NCBI RefSeq assembly: GCF_027941835.1
Contig: NZ_CP116005.1
Span: forward strand, 806,001-870,000
DNA from: Sphingosinicella microcystinivorans
Lineage (GTDB): Bacteria > Pseudomonadota > Alphaproteobacteria > Sphingomonadales > Sphingomonadaceae
Length of the DNA stretch: 64,000 bases
Direction: 5' to 3'
The translations under genes and the position numbers were made by a program. This document shows positions 55,501 through 64,000 of this stretch, piece by piece; within the stretch, counting starts at the first letter, position 1, and the number at the start of each line of letters is the position of its first letter. The notes beneath the pieces were generated by a model. It searched no databases and was not told the origin of the DNA. It saw only the letters and a list, made by a program, of their open reading frames with translations.

Positions 55501-56753
55501 AAGTCGCGGTCCTCGGCGCGGGCGTCGTCGGCGTCACGTCCGCCTATTACCTCGCGGAAGCGGGGCACGAGGTGACGGTGATCGACCGGCAGCCCGGCCC
55601 GGCGATGGAGACGAGCTTCGCCAATGCGGGCGAGGTTTCCCCCGGATACGCCTCGCCGTGGGCGGCGCCCGGCATTCCGCTGAAAGCGATGCGCTGGCTT
55701 TTCATGCACCATGCGCCGCTCATCCTGAAACCGCAGCTCGACCTCGCCATGATCCGCTGGGTCGCGGCGATGCTGCGCAATTGCACGGCCGCGCGCTATG
55801 CGCTGAACAAGAGCCGGATGGTGCGCCTTGCCGAGTTCAGCCGCGACGAGCTGGCCCTGCTGCGCGAACGGCTGCCGCTCGACTACGACCACCGCACGCT
55901 CGGCACGCTCCAGCTTTTCCGCACGCAGAAGCAGTTCGATTCGAGCGCGAGCGACATCGCCGTGCTGCAATCCTACGGCGTCCCGTATGAGCTTCTGGAC
56001 CGGGACGGCTGCGTGCGCGCGGAGCCGGGCCTCGCCGCATCGCGCGACCGCTTCGTCGGCGGGCTCCGCTTGCCGGGCGACGAGACCGGCGATTGCCACA
56101 AGTTCACGGCGGCGCTCGCCGCGTGGCTTCAGGACAAGGGCGTGCGCTTCCTGTACGATACCGGCATTCATGCGCTCGAAACCGCATCGGGCCGGGTCGC
56201 CGCCGTGCGGACCGGTGCAGGCGCGGTCGCGGCGGACGCCGTCCTCGTGGCGCTCGGCAGCCATTCGCCGGCGCTGGTGCGGCCGCTGGGGCTGCGCCTG
56301 CCGGTCTATCCCGTGAAGGGCTATTCGGTGACGCTGCGGATCGTCGCGCCCGACCGCGCGCCGGTGTCGACGCTGCTCGACGAAAGCTACAAGGTCGCCG
56401 TCACCCGCCTCGGGGACCGCATCCGCGTCGGCGGCATGGCCGAAATCTCGGGCTACGACAACAGCCTGCCGCAGCGGCGGCAGGAAACGCTGCTGTACTG
56501 CGTGAACGACCTGTTCCCCGGCGCCGCCGCGCAGGACGACACCGGCTACTGGAGCGGCCTTCGCCCGATGACGCCGGACGGGCCGCCGATCATCGGCGCG
56601 ACGCCGGTCCCGGGCCTGTTCCTCAACACCGGGCACGGCACGCTCGGCTGGACGATGGCCTGCGGCTCCGGCCGCCTGATCGCCAGCCTGATCGGCGGCA
56701 CGGCGCCGCCCATCGACCCGGACGGGCTTGACATCACACGCTATTCATCGTGA
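55497..56753 (+). CDS. dadA: D-amino acid dehydrogenase small subunit
   Basis: 418 residues from ATG 55497, overlapping the alr stop. It begins with a Rossmann FAD site [28 protein letters not shown], then [27 protein letters not shown], the hallmark of DadA. The C-terminal FAD-contact region is [39 protein letters not shown]. It oxidises D-alanine and other D-amino acids to 2-oxo acids and ammonia, passing electrons to the respiratory chain at the inner membrane. With alr it burns L-alanine via the D-form. Confidence 0.96.
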   Translation: MKVAVLGAGVVGVTSAYYLAEAGHEVTVIDRQPGPAMETSFANAGEVSPGYASPWAAPGIPLKAMRWLFMHHAPLILKPQLDLAMIRWVAAMLRNCTAARYALNKSRMVRLAEFSRDELALLRERLPLDYDHRTLGTLQLFRTQKQFDSSASDIAVLQSYGVPYELLDRDGCVRAEPGLAASRDRFVGGLRLPGDETGDCHKFTAALAAWLQDKGVRFLYDTGIHALETASGRVAAVRTGAGAVAADAVLVALGSHSPALVRPLGLRLPVYPVKGYSVTLRIVAPDRAPVSTLLDESYKVAVTRLGDRIRVGGMAEISGYDNSLPQRRQETLLYCVNDLFPGAAAQDDTGYWSGLRPMTPDGPPIIGATPVPGLFLNTGHGTLGWTMACGSGRLIASLIGGTAPPIDPDGLDITRYSS

Positions 56754-56779
56754 CGGGCACAGCAACAAAGGAGAATTTC

Positions 56780-57124
56780 ATGAGCATTCAGCGTTTGCAT
56801 TCCGGTCCCCGCATGAGCCAGGCCGTGGTCCACGGCGGCATCGTCTATCTCGCGGGCCAGGTCGCGACCGGCGCCGATGTGCCCGCGCAGACGCGCGCCG
56901 TGCTCGCGCAGATCGACGGCCTGCTCGCGGAGGCCGGCACCGACCGCTCCCGGATTCTGCAGGCGACGATCTGGCTCGCGGACATGGCGGACTTCGCCGC
57001 GATGAACGGCGTGTGGGAAGACTGGATCGGCGGCGCCGACGCCCCCGCGCGCGCCACCGGCGAGGTTCGTCTCGCGACCCCGGAGTACAAGGTCGAGATC
57101 ATCGTCACCGCTGCCCTGCCCTGA
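56780..57124 (+). CDS. ridA: RidA family enamine/imine deaminase
   Basis: 114 residues from ATG 56780, with AAAGGAGA ahead. The RidA pattern is GGIVYLAGQVA, AQTRAVLAQIDGLLAEAGTDRSRILQATIWLADMADFAAMNGVWEDWIG and VRLATPEYKVEIIVTA. The substrate-stabilising Arg of the RidA core (usually in P.R) is replaced in the local sequence GADAPARATGEVRL, so it is probably a RidA-like subgroup member. It would clear reactive 2-imino acids made by DadA. It lies 26 nt after dadA and is probably the last gene of the operon. Confidence 0.88.
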   Translation: MSIQRLHSGPRMSQAVVHGGIVYLAGQVATGADVPAQTRAVLAQIDGLLAEAGTDRSRILQATIWLADMADFAAMNGVWEDWIGGADAPARATGEVRLATPEYKVEIIVTAALP

Positions 57125-57311
57125 GGCGGGAGCATGGAATAAACGCAAGATTTCTTATATAAATCCACAATAATATGCGTTTGCCTTATGGAATCCGAAC
57201 GCGCAGGTTCGGTACCAGTAAGACGTAGCTTCATGATCACGGCGCACGCGTCGGGCCGCCCGTAGCCCCGTCGGCGCGCAGGAAGGGAGCCACACCGAGG
57301 CAGACGCGCGA

Positions 57312-59108
57312 ATGACGATACCCGCCCCACCAGGACTTGCCTTGTCCCCTGACCAATGGCGGCTGGTGGAGGCGCTATCGCACTCCCTGGGTCCGATGGA
57401 GGCGCGCTGGCTCAGCGGCTATTTCGCCGGGCTCGACGCCGGCTTGCGGCAGCCCCCGCCGCAGCCGGCACCTTCTTTCGCGTCCGCGACGCGCAAGCTC
57501 GCCATCCTCTACGGCACCGAGACCGGTAACGCCGCCGAGGTGGCGCGCGCACTTCAGGCGGCCGCCAAAGCCGCCGGGCTCGAACCCGCGCTGTTCGACA
57601 TGGCCGACTACAAGGTGCGCAGGCTGGCGGAGGAGCAGGACCTGCTCGTCGTCGTCAGCACCTACGGCGAGGGCGACCCGCCGCAGCCCGCCACCGGCTT
57701 CTTCGAGTTCATCGAAGGTCGCAAGGCGCCGAAGCTGGACGGCGTGCGCTTCGCGGTGCTGGCGCTCGGCGATTCGACATACGAATATTATTGCGAGGCC
57801 GGGAAGCGGCTCGACCGGCGCTTCGAGGACCTCGGCGCGGCCCGGCTCGCGGCGCGCGTCGACTGCGACATCGACTACGAGGACCCCGCCGCGGCGTGGG
57901 CGGAGGCCGTCGTCGCGCAGCTCGCGGCCGAGGCGAAGACGGCGGCCGTTCCGGCGGCGGCCGCGGCGGCTCCGGCGGACACGCCGGACGCCTACGACAA
58001 GCGCAACCCGTTTCCCGCGCCCGTGGTGGAGAACATCGCCATCGTCGGCCGGGGATCGAGCAAGGAGACGCGGCACATCGAATTCTCGCTCGCGGGCTCG
58101 GGGCTCACCTACGCGCCCGGCGACGCGCTCGGCATCGCCGCGTCCAACGATCCCGCCGTCGTCGCCGCGCTGCTCGACGCGCTGGCGCTCTCGCCGGACA
58201 CGTCGTTCGACATGAAGGGCCGCGAGACCGCGATCGGCGAGGCCTTGACGCACCGCTTCGAAATCACCGCCGCGACGCCGCGCTTCCTCGACTACTGGGC
58301 GCAGCTCAGCGAGGCGGACGCGCTGAGGCAATTGCAGCAGGAGGACCGCGCGGGCGAGCGCGCGGCGTTCCTGCGCACGCATCACGTCGTCGACATCGTC
58401 CGGCGCTTTCCGGTCGCGGGCGTCATGCCGCAGGGCTTCGTGTCCGCGCTGCGGCCGCTCCAGCCGCGGCTCTACTCGCTGGCGTCGAGCCTCTCCGCCG
58501 CGCCGGACGAAGCGCATCTGACGGTCGCGCCCGTCCGCTACACGCTCCACGGCGAGCCGCGCAGCGGCGTCGCCTCCGGGCTGCTCGCCGATCGCACCGA
58601 ACCCGACGCGACGCTCCCCGTCTACGTCCAGAGCAATCCGCATTTCCGGCTGCCGGACGACGACACCGCGATCATCATGATCGGCGCGGGCACGGGCGTC
58701 GCCCCCTACCGCGCCTTCCTTCAGGAACGCGAGGCGCGGGGAAGCGGCGGGCGGAGCTGGCTGTTCTTCGGCGAGCGCAATTTCCGCACCGATTTCCTCT
58801 ACCAGACCGAATGGCAGGGCTGGCTGAAGGACGGCACGCTCTCCCGCATGGACGTCGCCTTCTCGCGCGACGCGGCGGAGAAGACCTACGTCCAGCACCG
58901 CATGAAGGAACAGGCGAAGGACGTGTTCGCGTGGCTCGAGGCGGGCGCGCACATCTACGTCTGCGGCGACGCCGCCAACCTCGCGCCCGACGTGCACGAG
59001 ACGCTGATCGACATCGTCGCGGCCGAGGCGCGCACCGGGCGGGAAGCGGCCGAGGACTATGTCCGCTCGCTCCAGTCCGACCACCGCTACCAACGCGACG
59101 TCTATTGA
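57312..59108 (+). CDS. cysJ: Sulfite reductase flavoprotein alpha-component
   Basis: 598 residues, the usual CysJ length. The FMN flavodoxin domain (about 57-200) has ILYGTETGNAAEVAR and STYGEGDPP. The FAD/NADPH part contains the connection domain (about 235-380), LYSLASSL for FAD, and GAGTGVAPYRAFLQER and YVCGDA for NADPH. It passes electrons from NADPH to CysI. A 187-nt AT-rich leader (CTTATATAAATCCACAATAATATG) before it probably holds the cys promoter. First gene of cysJ-cysI-metB/metZ. Confidence 0.95.
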   Translation: MTIPAPPGLALSPDQWRLVEALSHSLGPMEARWLSGYFAGLDAGLRQPPPQPAPSFASATRKLAILYGTETGNAAEVARALQAAAKAAGLEPALFDMADYKVRRLAEEQDLLVVVSTYGEGDPPQPATGFFEFIEGRKAPKLDGVRFAVLALGDSTYEYYCEAGKRLDRRFEDLGAARLAARVDCDIDYEDPAAAWAEAVVAQLAAEAKTAAVPAAAAAAPADTPDAYDKRNPFPAPVVENIAIVGRGSSKETRHIEFSLAGSGLTYAPGDALGIAASNDPAVVAALLDALALSPDTSFDMKGRETAIGEALTHRFEITAATPRFLDYWAQLSEADALRQLQQEDRAGERAAFLRTHHVVDIVRRFPVAGVMPQGFVSALRPLQPRLYSLASSLSAAPDEAHLTVAPVRYTLHGEPRSGVASGLLADRTEPDATLPVYVQSNPHFRLPDDDTAIIMIGAGTGVAPYRAFLQEREARGSGGRSWLFFGERNFRTDFLYQTEWQGWLKDGTLSRMDVAFSRDAAEKTYVQHRMKEQAKDVFAWLEAGAHIYVCGDAANLAPDVHETLIDIVAAEARTGREAAEDYVRSLQSDHRYQRDVY

Positions 59109-59116
59109 GAAACGCC

Positions 59117-60832
59117 ATGACGACGACCACCATCGACCGCAGCCGCGACCTGTCGCAGCCCCTGGACAAGCTCGGCCCCGACGAGCGCATGAAGGACGCG
59201 AGCGACTACCTGCGCGGCATGATCGCGGACGGGCTGCTCGACCGGATCACCGGCGCCGTGCCCTCCGCCGACGACGTGAAGCTGATGAAGTTCCACGGCA
59301 TCTACCAGCAGGACGACCGCGACCTGCGGGAGGAGCGCCGCCGCCAGAAGCTGGAGCCGGCGTACCAGTTCATGATCCGCGTGCGCCTGCCGGGCGGCGT
59401 CTGCACGCCCGCGCAGTGGCTGAAGCTCGACGCGCTCGCCCGCGCGCACGGCGGCGAGACGCTGCGCATCACCACGCGCCAGACCTTCCAGTTCCACTGG
59501 GTGCTGAAGCACGGCCTGCGCCCGATCATCCGGGGCCTGCACGAGGCGCTTCTCGATACCGTCGCGGCCTGCGGCGACGACAGCCGCGGCGTGATGTGCA
59601 CGGTCGATCCGCAGGCCTCCGCCTTCCATGCCGAGGTCGCGGCGACGGCGAAGCGGGTGAGCGACCACGCCATCCCCAAGACGCGCGCCTATCACGAGAT
59701 CTGGTACGGCGACGCGCGCGTGGCCGCGTCGGAGCCCGAGGAGCCGTTCTACGGGCGCACCTACATGCCGCGGAAGTTCAAGATCGGCTTCGCCCTGCCG
59801 CCGTCCAACGACATCGACGTCTACGCGCAGGACCTCGGCTACATCGCCATCGGCGGGCCGGACGGCCTCGACGGGTTCAACGTCGCCATCGGCGGCAGCA
59901 TGGGCCGCACCGATCAGGCGCCCGCAACCTATCCGCGCCTCGCCAGCGTCATCGGCTTCGTGCCGACGGAGCGCCTGCTCGCCTGCACCGACGCGGTGAT
60001 GGCCGTGCAGCGCGACTACGGCGACCGCAAGGACCGCCAGCACGCGCGCTTCAAGTACACGATCGACGACAAGGGCCTCGACTGGATCAAGGCCGAGATC
60101 GAGCGCCGCATGGGCGCGCCGTTCGAGGACCCGCGCGCGTTCGCCTTCACCTCGAACGGCGACAGCTACGGCTGGAACGCGACGCCGGACGGCCGCCATC
60201 ACCGCACCGTCTTCATCGAGAACGGGCGGCTCGACCTGAAGCTCTTGGACACGCTCCGCGACGTCGCGCGCATCCATCGCGGCACGCTGCGGCTGACGCC
60301 CAACCAGAACGTCATCATCGCGGGCGTCGCCGAGGACGACCGGGCGGGCATCGACGCCGTGCTCGGCCGGCACGGGCTTGAAATCGACCGCGTCTCGACG
60401 CTGCGCCGCAACGCGATCGCCTGCGTCGCCTTCCCGACCTGCGGCCTCGCCATGGCGGAAAGCGAGCGCTACCTGCCGCATCTCGTCGGCAAGGTCGAGG
60501 CGATCCTCGCCCGGCACGGCCTTTCGGACGAACCGATCACCGTCCGGATGAGCGGCTGCCCCAACGGCTGCTCGCGGCCCTACATCGCCGAGATCGGCCT
60601 TACCGGGCGGGCGCCGGGCAAGTATAATCTCTACCTCGGCGGCGGTTTCCACGGCCAGCGGCTCAACCGCATGGTGCGCGAGAACGTCGGCGAGCCGGTG
60701 ATCCTGGAGGTGCTGGAGGACGTGCTCGGCCGCTACGCACAGGAACGCCTGCCGGGCGAGCGGTTCGGCGATTTCACCATCCGCGCCGGCATCGTGCGCG
60801 AAGTGACGGAGGGGCGGTTCTTCAATGACTGA
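59117..60832 (+). CDS. cysI: Sulfite reductase hemoprotein beta-component
   Basis: 571 residues from ATG 59117, 8 nt after cysJ. Siroheme/4Fe-4S cysteines are in ACVAFPTCGLAM (C-x5-C) and SGCPNGCSRP (C-x3-C). The sulfite-binding Arg/Lys region RITTRQTFQFHWV and KYTIDDKG are present. It reduces sulfite to sulfide with six electrons from CysJ. The stop overlaps the next gene by 8 nt. Confidence 0.96.
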   Translation: MTTTTIDRSRDLSQPLDKLGPDERMKDASDYLRGMIADGLLDRITGAVPSADDVKLMKFHGIYQQDDRDLREERRRQKLEPAYQFMIRVRLPGGVCTPAQWLKLDALARAHGGETLRITTRQTFQFHWVLKHGLRPIIRGLHEALLDTVAACGDDSRGVMCTVDPQASAFHAEVAATAKRVSDHAIPKTRAYHEIWYGDARVAASEPEEPFYGRTYMPRKFKIGFALPPSNDIDVYAQDLGYIAIGGPDGLDGFNVAIGGSMGRTDQAPATYPRLASVIGFVPTERLLACTDAVMAVQRDYGDRKDRQHARFKYTIDDKGLDWIKAEIERRMGAPFEDPRAFAFTSNGDSYGWNATPDGRHHRTVFIENGRLDLKLLDTLRDVARIHRGTLRLTPNQNVIIAGVAEDDRAGIDAVLGRHGLEIDRVSTLRRNAIACVAFPTCGLAMAESERYLPHLVGKVEAILARHGLSDEPITVRMSGCPNGCSRPYIAEIGLTGRAPGKYNLYLGGGFHGQRLNRMVRENVGEPVILEVLEDVLGRYAQERLPGERFGDFTIRAGIVREVTEGRFFND

Positions 60833-61991
60833 GCGGAACGATCGCTTTCCCAGGCCCGAGACGATCGCCGCGGCGCACGGCGTGGGGCTCGACCCGGCGT
60901 TCGGCGCGGTGTCCCCGCCGCTCTACATGTCGAGCACCTACACGTTCGCGGGCTACGAGCAGCCGCGCACATACGACTACGGCCGCGCCGGCAATCCCAC
61001 CCGCGACCTGCTCGCCGAGGCGCTCGCGGAACTCGAAGGCGGCGCGGGCGCGGTCATCACATCGAGCGGCATGGCGGCCATCGACCTTCTCGTCGGGCGG
61101 CTGCGCCCCGACGATCTCGTGCTCGCGCCGCACGACTGCTACGGCGGCACCATGCGCCTCCTGAAGGCACGCGCCGAGCGCGGACACCTGTCGCTGCGCT
61201 TCGTCGATCAGGGCGACGCGTCGGCCTTCGCCGCCGCGCTGGAGGACGTGCCCGCGCTCGTCCTCATCGAGACGCCCAGCAACCCCCTGATGCGCGTCGT
61301 CGACATCGCGGCGCTTTCGGCGAAGGCGAAGGACGCGGGCGCGGAAGTGGCGGTGGACAACACCTTCCTGTCGCCCGCACTGCAACGCCCGATCACGCTC
61401 GGCGCCGACTATGTCGTCCATTCCACCACCAAGTACCTGAACGGCCATTCCGACGTCATCGGCGGCGCGGTGGTCGCCGCCGATGCGGCGCACATCGCGG
61501 ACCTTCGCCAGTGGGCGAACGTCGTCGGCAGCGCCGGGGCGCCGTTCGACGCCTGGCTGACGCTGCGCGGCCTGCGCACACTCTTCGCCCGCATGGACCG
61601 GCAGCAACGAAACGCGATGACGGTCGCCGCCCATCTGGAGCGGCACCCCGCCGTGGCGCGCGTCTACTACCCCGGCCTCACCGCCGATCCCGGCCATGCG
61701 CTCGCGGCGCGCCAGCAGTCCGGCTTCGGCGCGATGCTGAGCTTCGACCTTGCCGGGGGCGTCTCAGCCGTGCGCCGTTTCATCGCGGCGGTGCGCGTGT
61801 TCACGCTGGCGGAGTCGCTCGGCGGCGTCGAGAGCCTCGTCGCGCATCCCGCCACCATGACCCATGCCGACATGGGCGCGGAAGCGCGGGCGGTCGCCGG
61901 GATCGGCGACGGGCTGCTCCGCCTGTCGGTGGGGCTGGAAGCGGAGGAGGACCTGATCGCCGGTCTCGACCAGGGGCTGGCGGCATGTTGA
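60825..61991 (+). CDS. Cys/Met metabolism PLP enzyme (cystathionine gamma-synthase or O-succinylhomoserine sulfhydrylase)
   Basis: 388 residues. The PLP lysine is in VHSTTKYLNGHSDVIGG; the family start YDYGRAGNPTRDLLAEAL, the PLP-stacking YGGTMRLL and IETPSNPLMRVVDI are clear. Members are MetB, MetZ/MetY or CGL. The 8-nt overlap with cysI suggests use of the sulfide made there, favouring direct sulfhydrylation to homocysteine (MetZ-like); MetB is equally compatible by motif. Confidence 0.85.
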   Translation: MTERNDRFPRPETIAAAHGVGLDPAFGAVSPPLYMSSTYTFAGYEQPRTYDYGRAGNPTRDLLAEALAELEGGAGAVITSSGMAAIDLLVGRLRPDDLVLAPHDCYGGTMRLLKARAERGHLSLRFVDQGDASAFAAALEDVPALVLIETPSNPLMRVVDIAALSAKAKDAGAEVAVDNTFLSPALQRPITLGADYVVHSTTKYLNGHSDVIGGAVVAADAAHIADLRQWANVVGSAGAPFDAWLTLRGLRTLFARMDRQQRNAMTVAAHLERHPAVARVYYPGLTADPGHALAARQQSGFGAMLSFDLAGGVSAVRRFIAAVRVFTLAESLGGVESLVAHPATMTHADMGAEARAVAGIGDGLLRLSVGLEAEEDLIAGLDQGLAAC

Positions 61992-62015
61992 CGGCGAAGC
62001 GGGAGGAGACCGGCC

Positions 62016-62597
62016 ATGCCCGCGTTCCGGCCCGCGCCTGAATGGCAGACCGGCCGGTGGTTCAACAGCGACCGGCCGCTGACCCTCGCCGATTTGCGGG
62101 GCCGCATCGTCGTCCTCCACGCCTTCCAGATGCTGTGCCCCGGCTGCGTGCAGAACGGCCTGCCGCAGGCGCAGCGCATCGCGCGCCTGTTCGACCCCTC
62201 GCAGGTCGCGGTGATCGGGCTGCACACGGTCTTCGAGCATCACGCCGTGATGACGCCCGAGGCGCTCGCCGTGTTCATCCATGAATACCGGCTCACCTTT
62301 CCGATCGGCGTCGACATGCCCGCCGAGACCGGCCCCATTCCCCGGACGATGGCGGCCTATGCGATGCAGGGCACGCCGACCCTGATCCTGATCGACCGGG
62401 CCGGGCGCCTGCGCCGGCAGAGCTTCGGCGCCGAGGACGACATGCGGGTCGGCGCCGAGATCGCCTTCCTGCTCGCCGAGCAGGCGCAGGCGCCGACCGG
62501 GACCGGGCACGTCCCGGACCGGGTGGAGGAGGCCTCGATCGAATCCTTCCCGGCGAGCGACGCGCCGGCGTGGATCAGCGGCGAGCCCCAGCCCTGA
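62016..62597 (+). CDS. AhpC/TSA-TlpA-like redoxin with CPGC motif
   Basis: 193 residues. A thioredoxin-fold redoxin (IVVLHAFQMLCPGCVQNGLPQAQRI) has a C-P-G-C pair where TlpA-type proteins have CxxC and typical peroxiredoxins have a single Cys. GTPTLILIDRAGRLRR is the cis-proline segment. No signal peptide, so it is cytoplasmic. Reaction unknown; thiol-disulfide exchange is likely. It overlaps the DUF488 gene as TGATG. Confidence 0.85.
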   Translation: MPAFRPAPEWQTGRWFNSDRPLTLADLRGRIVVLHAFQMLCPGCVQNGLPQAQRIARLFDPSQVAVIGLHTVFEHHAVMTPEALAVFIHEYRLTFPIGVDMPAETGPIPRTMAAYAMQGTPTLILIDRAGRLRRQSFGAEDDMRVGAEIAFLLAEQAQAPTGTGHVPDRVEEASIESFPASDAPAWISGEPQP

Positions 62598-62959
62598 TGG
62601 CGGACCGGCTCCGCATCAAGCGCATCTACGCGCCGCCGTCCGGGGACGACGGCCAGCGCGTGCTGGTCGATCGCATCTGGCCGCGCGGGGTCCGCCGGGA
62701 CGAGGCGGCCCTGACGCTCTGGCTGAAGGAGATCGCGCCGTCCACGGCTCTTAGGAAATGGTTCGGGCACGATCCGGCGCGCTGGACGGAATTCGGCAAG
62801 CGCTACCGGCAGGAGCTCGACGCCAATCCCGCGGTCGGCGAACTCCGCGCGCTGATCGACAAGGGCATGGTGACGCTGCTCTACGCCGCGAGCGACGAGA
62901 AGCATAACCATGCGCTCGCGCTGGCGCGCTACCTGTCGGACCATCTCCCGCGCGGCTGA
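62597..62959 (+). CDS. DUF488 family protein
   Basis: 120 residues from ATG 62597, overlapping the redoxin stop. The conserved features [51 protein letters not shown] and the end [18 protein letters not shown] are those of the short DUF488 group. The function is unknown; the motifs suggest a small nucleic-acid or phosphate-binding enzyme. Coupled to the redoxin. Confidence 0.9.
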   Translation: [120 protein letters not shown]

Positions 62960-62981
62960 CGGTTTCGCGCCTGCCGCGGGC

Positions 62982-63653
62982 CTACGGGCACGCGCGCGGC
63001 AGGGCCGCGACAAGCGCCCGCGTGCGCTCGAAGCCCTCGACCGCCTTCGCATCGGGCTCGTATGTCTTGATCGAGGCATAGACCCCGATCACGCTGTGCC
63101 CGTCGTGATCGAGGAAATTGATGCCGCGCGTCCGGAAGGCGGGGTCTTCCGTGGGGATGTCCGTCGCATAGACGGCGGCGATCTTGCTCATCTGGATGTG
63201 GGAATGGATGCCCCTGCCCTCGTCCGCATAGACGTCGAGATAGCCGGGATCGGCATCCGGCTGGATCATCGGCACCTTGCCGTGCACGATGAACGCGTGC
63301 GCGCTGGACGGCGAGATCACCAGCCGCACCATCGTATCGGCGCCCCATGACTCGATCGACTTCCAGAGGTCCTGGAACTGCTGCGCGTCGATCAACGCGC
63401 CGACCTGCATTTCCGGGAAGAGACCGCTCGCCGTGGTGAATTCGGAAAGCTCCAGGTCGCGCGCGACGATCGCGATCGGATCGCCGGGATAGGCCTTGAC
63501 CTCCTTCCGGATTCTCTCCGTCCGGGCCGAATCCGCGCAGACGGGCCCGGTGCTTGCGGCTTTGGGCGCAGTGTCCGCAGGCGCCGTGCAAGCGGCCGCG
63601 AGAAGGGCCGAAACAACGGCGCCGGCGACAGGAAGACGATTGCAGGGAAACAC
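62982..63653 (-). CDS. Exported ChuX/HutX-like (heme-utilisation fold) protein
   Basis: 223 residues with an N-terminal export signal (about 1-22) ending in LLAAAC, a near-lipobox. The main part follows the HutX/ChuX pattern seen in heme-utilisation carriers: LFPEMQVGALIDAQQFQDLWKSIESWG, an AFIVHGKVP strand, IHSHIQMSKIAAVYATD and GINFLDHDGHSVIGVYAS. Classical ChuX/HutX proteins are cytoplasmic heme carriers, so an exported relative is unusual. The heme-binding His cannot be assigned. Gene neighbours give no further hint. Confidence 0.65.
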   Translation of the reverse strand: MFPCNRLPVAGAVVSALLAAACTAPADTAPKAASTGPVCADSARTERIRKEVKAYPGDPIAIVARDLELSEFTTASGLFPEMQVGALIDAQQFQDLWKSIESWGADTMVRLVISPSSAHAFIVHGKVPMIQPDADPGYLDVYADEGRGIHSHIQMSKIAAVYATDIPTEDPAFRTRGINFLDHDGHSVIGVYASIKTYEPDAKAVEGFERTRALVAALPRACP

Positions 63654-63709
63654 GTGGGATTTCCTCTCGTTTCAGGATCGAGCTCGGATTGGGGCAGGCG
63701 CGCGCGGGA

Positions 63710-64000
63710 TCACGGCTCGCGCGGCGCGTAGCTGGACGCCGCGTTGATGTCGCCCTTGCCCTTGTACCGCGAAAGCGTGGGGTACGGATAAATCGGGCGC
63801 GACCGCCGCGGGCTTCGATCGGCCTCGTCGTGCATGACGAGATGATCGGGGCGAACGCCCTGTTCGACCCACTGCTCGAGCGCGGTCAGCGCATCATATT
63901 CGTATGGCGCATAGCCGCCGCTGCCGTGCACCATGCCGGGCACGACGTAGAGCTGCGCGAAGGCGTCCGTCGCCGCCCTGCCGCCCATTGCGGCGCGCAT
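63710..64000 (-). CDS. Tannase/feruloyl esterase family protein, C-terminal part (truncated by window edge)
   Basis: The frame is open to the right edge; about 96 residues are seen. VPGMVHGSGG, DALTALEQWVEQGVRPDHLV, RPIYPYPTLSRYKGKGDINAASSY match the end of tannase/feruloyl-esterase family enzymes, which hydrolyse gallate or hydroxycinnamate esters. The catalytic His is in GMVHG. In characterised enzymes this His is followed by Cys that bonds to a Cys beside the Ser (CS-D-HC motif); here it is Gly, so the disulfide is missing. The Met at the edge is probably internal. Confidence 0.8.
   Translation of the reverse strand: MRAAMGGRAATDAFAQLYVVPGMVHGSGGYAPYEYDALTALEQWVEQGVRPDHLVMHDEADRSPRRSRPIYPYPTLSRYKGKGDINAASSYAPREP

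Overview
The window looks like chromosomal DNA of a sphingomonad-type alphaproteobacterium (Sphingomonadales). The reasons are a very GC-rich base composition, many TonB-dependent receptors (TBDTs) without matching ABC importers, two Flp pilins, an M48 protease with a LysM-like tail, an ECF sigma/YfbK-type module and dense ATGA-coupled operons. Identifications rest on motifs and family resemblance read from the translations; no database search was run.

Layout. 1-5180 is mainly housekeeping: the end of an M48 protease, two Flp pilin genes each with a terminator, mutT, a methyltransferase, comF, grxC, a nitrilase, a DUF1178 gene and tRNA-Arg(CCT). A gene-free stretch of about 500 nt follows. 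5679-19181 is an accessory block of two similar TBDTs, two paralogous exported serine hydrolases, a DUF1611 (DgcN-like) protein, an exported D-aminoacylase-like amidohydrolase and a class A beta-lactamase-like protein. 19245-22555 encodes an SGNH hydrolase, a PepSY membrane protein and an exported M20 peptidase. 22620-34383 is a tricarboxylate block: a TctE/TctD-like two-component system, an orphan binding protein, a CitMHS transporter, an aconitase relative, a methyltransferase, a cupin, an isocitrate/isopropylmalate-type dehydrogenase and a siderophore-type TBDT. 34653-44444 holds a Tat-exported serine hydrolase lipoprotein, a duplicated-domain secreted protein, another TBDT, an alpha/beta hydrolase, an OprB-like porin, a broken TBDT and a GntR regulator. 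44610-48226 is an ECF sigma, VWA lipoprotein and membrane TPR protein. 48242-53815 holds a 1-Cys peroxiredoxin with a divergent LysR gene, a MarR gene with a small CxxC protein, an orphan ctaD and an orphan MreB paralogue. 53823-57124 is an Lrp regulator divergent from alr-dadA-ridA. 57312-62959 is cysJ-cysI-metB/metZ-like, a redoxin and DUF488. The right edge carries a ChuX/HutX-like exported protein and the end of a tannase-family gene.

How the genes may work together. The 5.7-19 kb block reads as outer-membrane import plus periplasmic hydrolysis of an acylated or D-residue-containing compound, possibly peptide-like. Its promoters share a semi-palindromic AT-rich box near ATCCCAATTNGGAAAT, usually in pairs. 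The box recurs 25 kb away in front of the broken TBDT next to the GntR gene, which suggests a local regulon. The 22-34 kb block looks like sensing, uptake and catabolism of citrate or a related (perhaps iron-chelating) tricarboxylate. The alr-dadA-ridA locus racemises and oxidises alanine under Lrp control, and the cys cluster reduces sulfite and probably passes sulfide to homocysteine synthesis.
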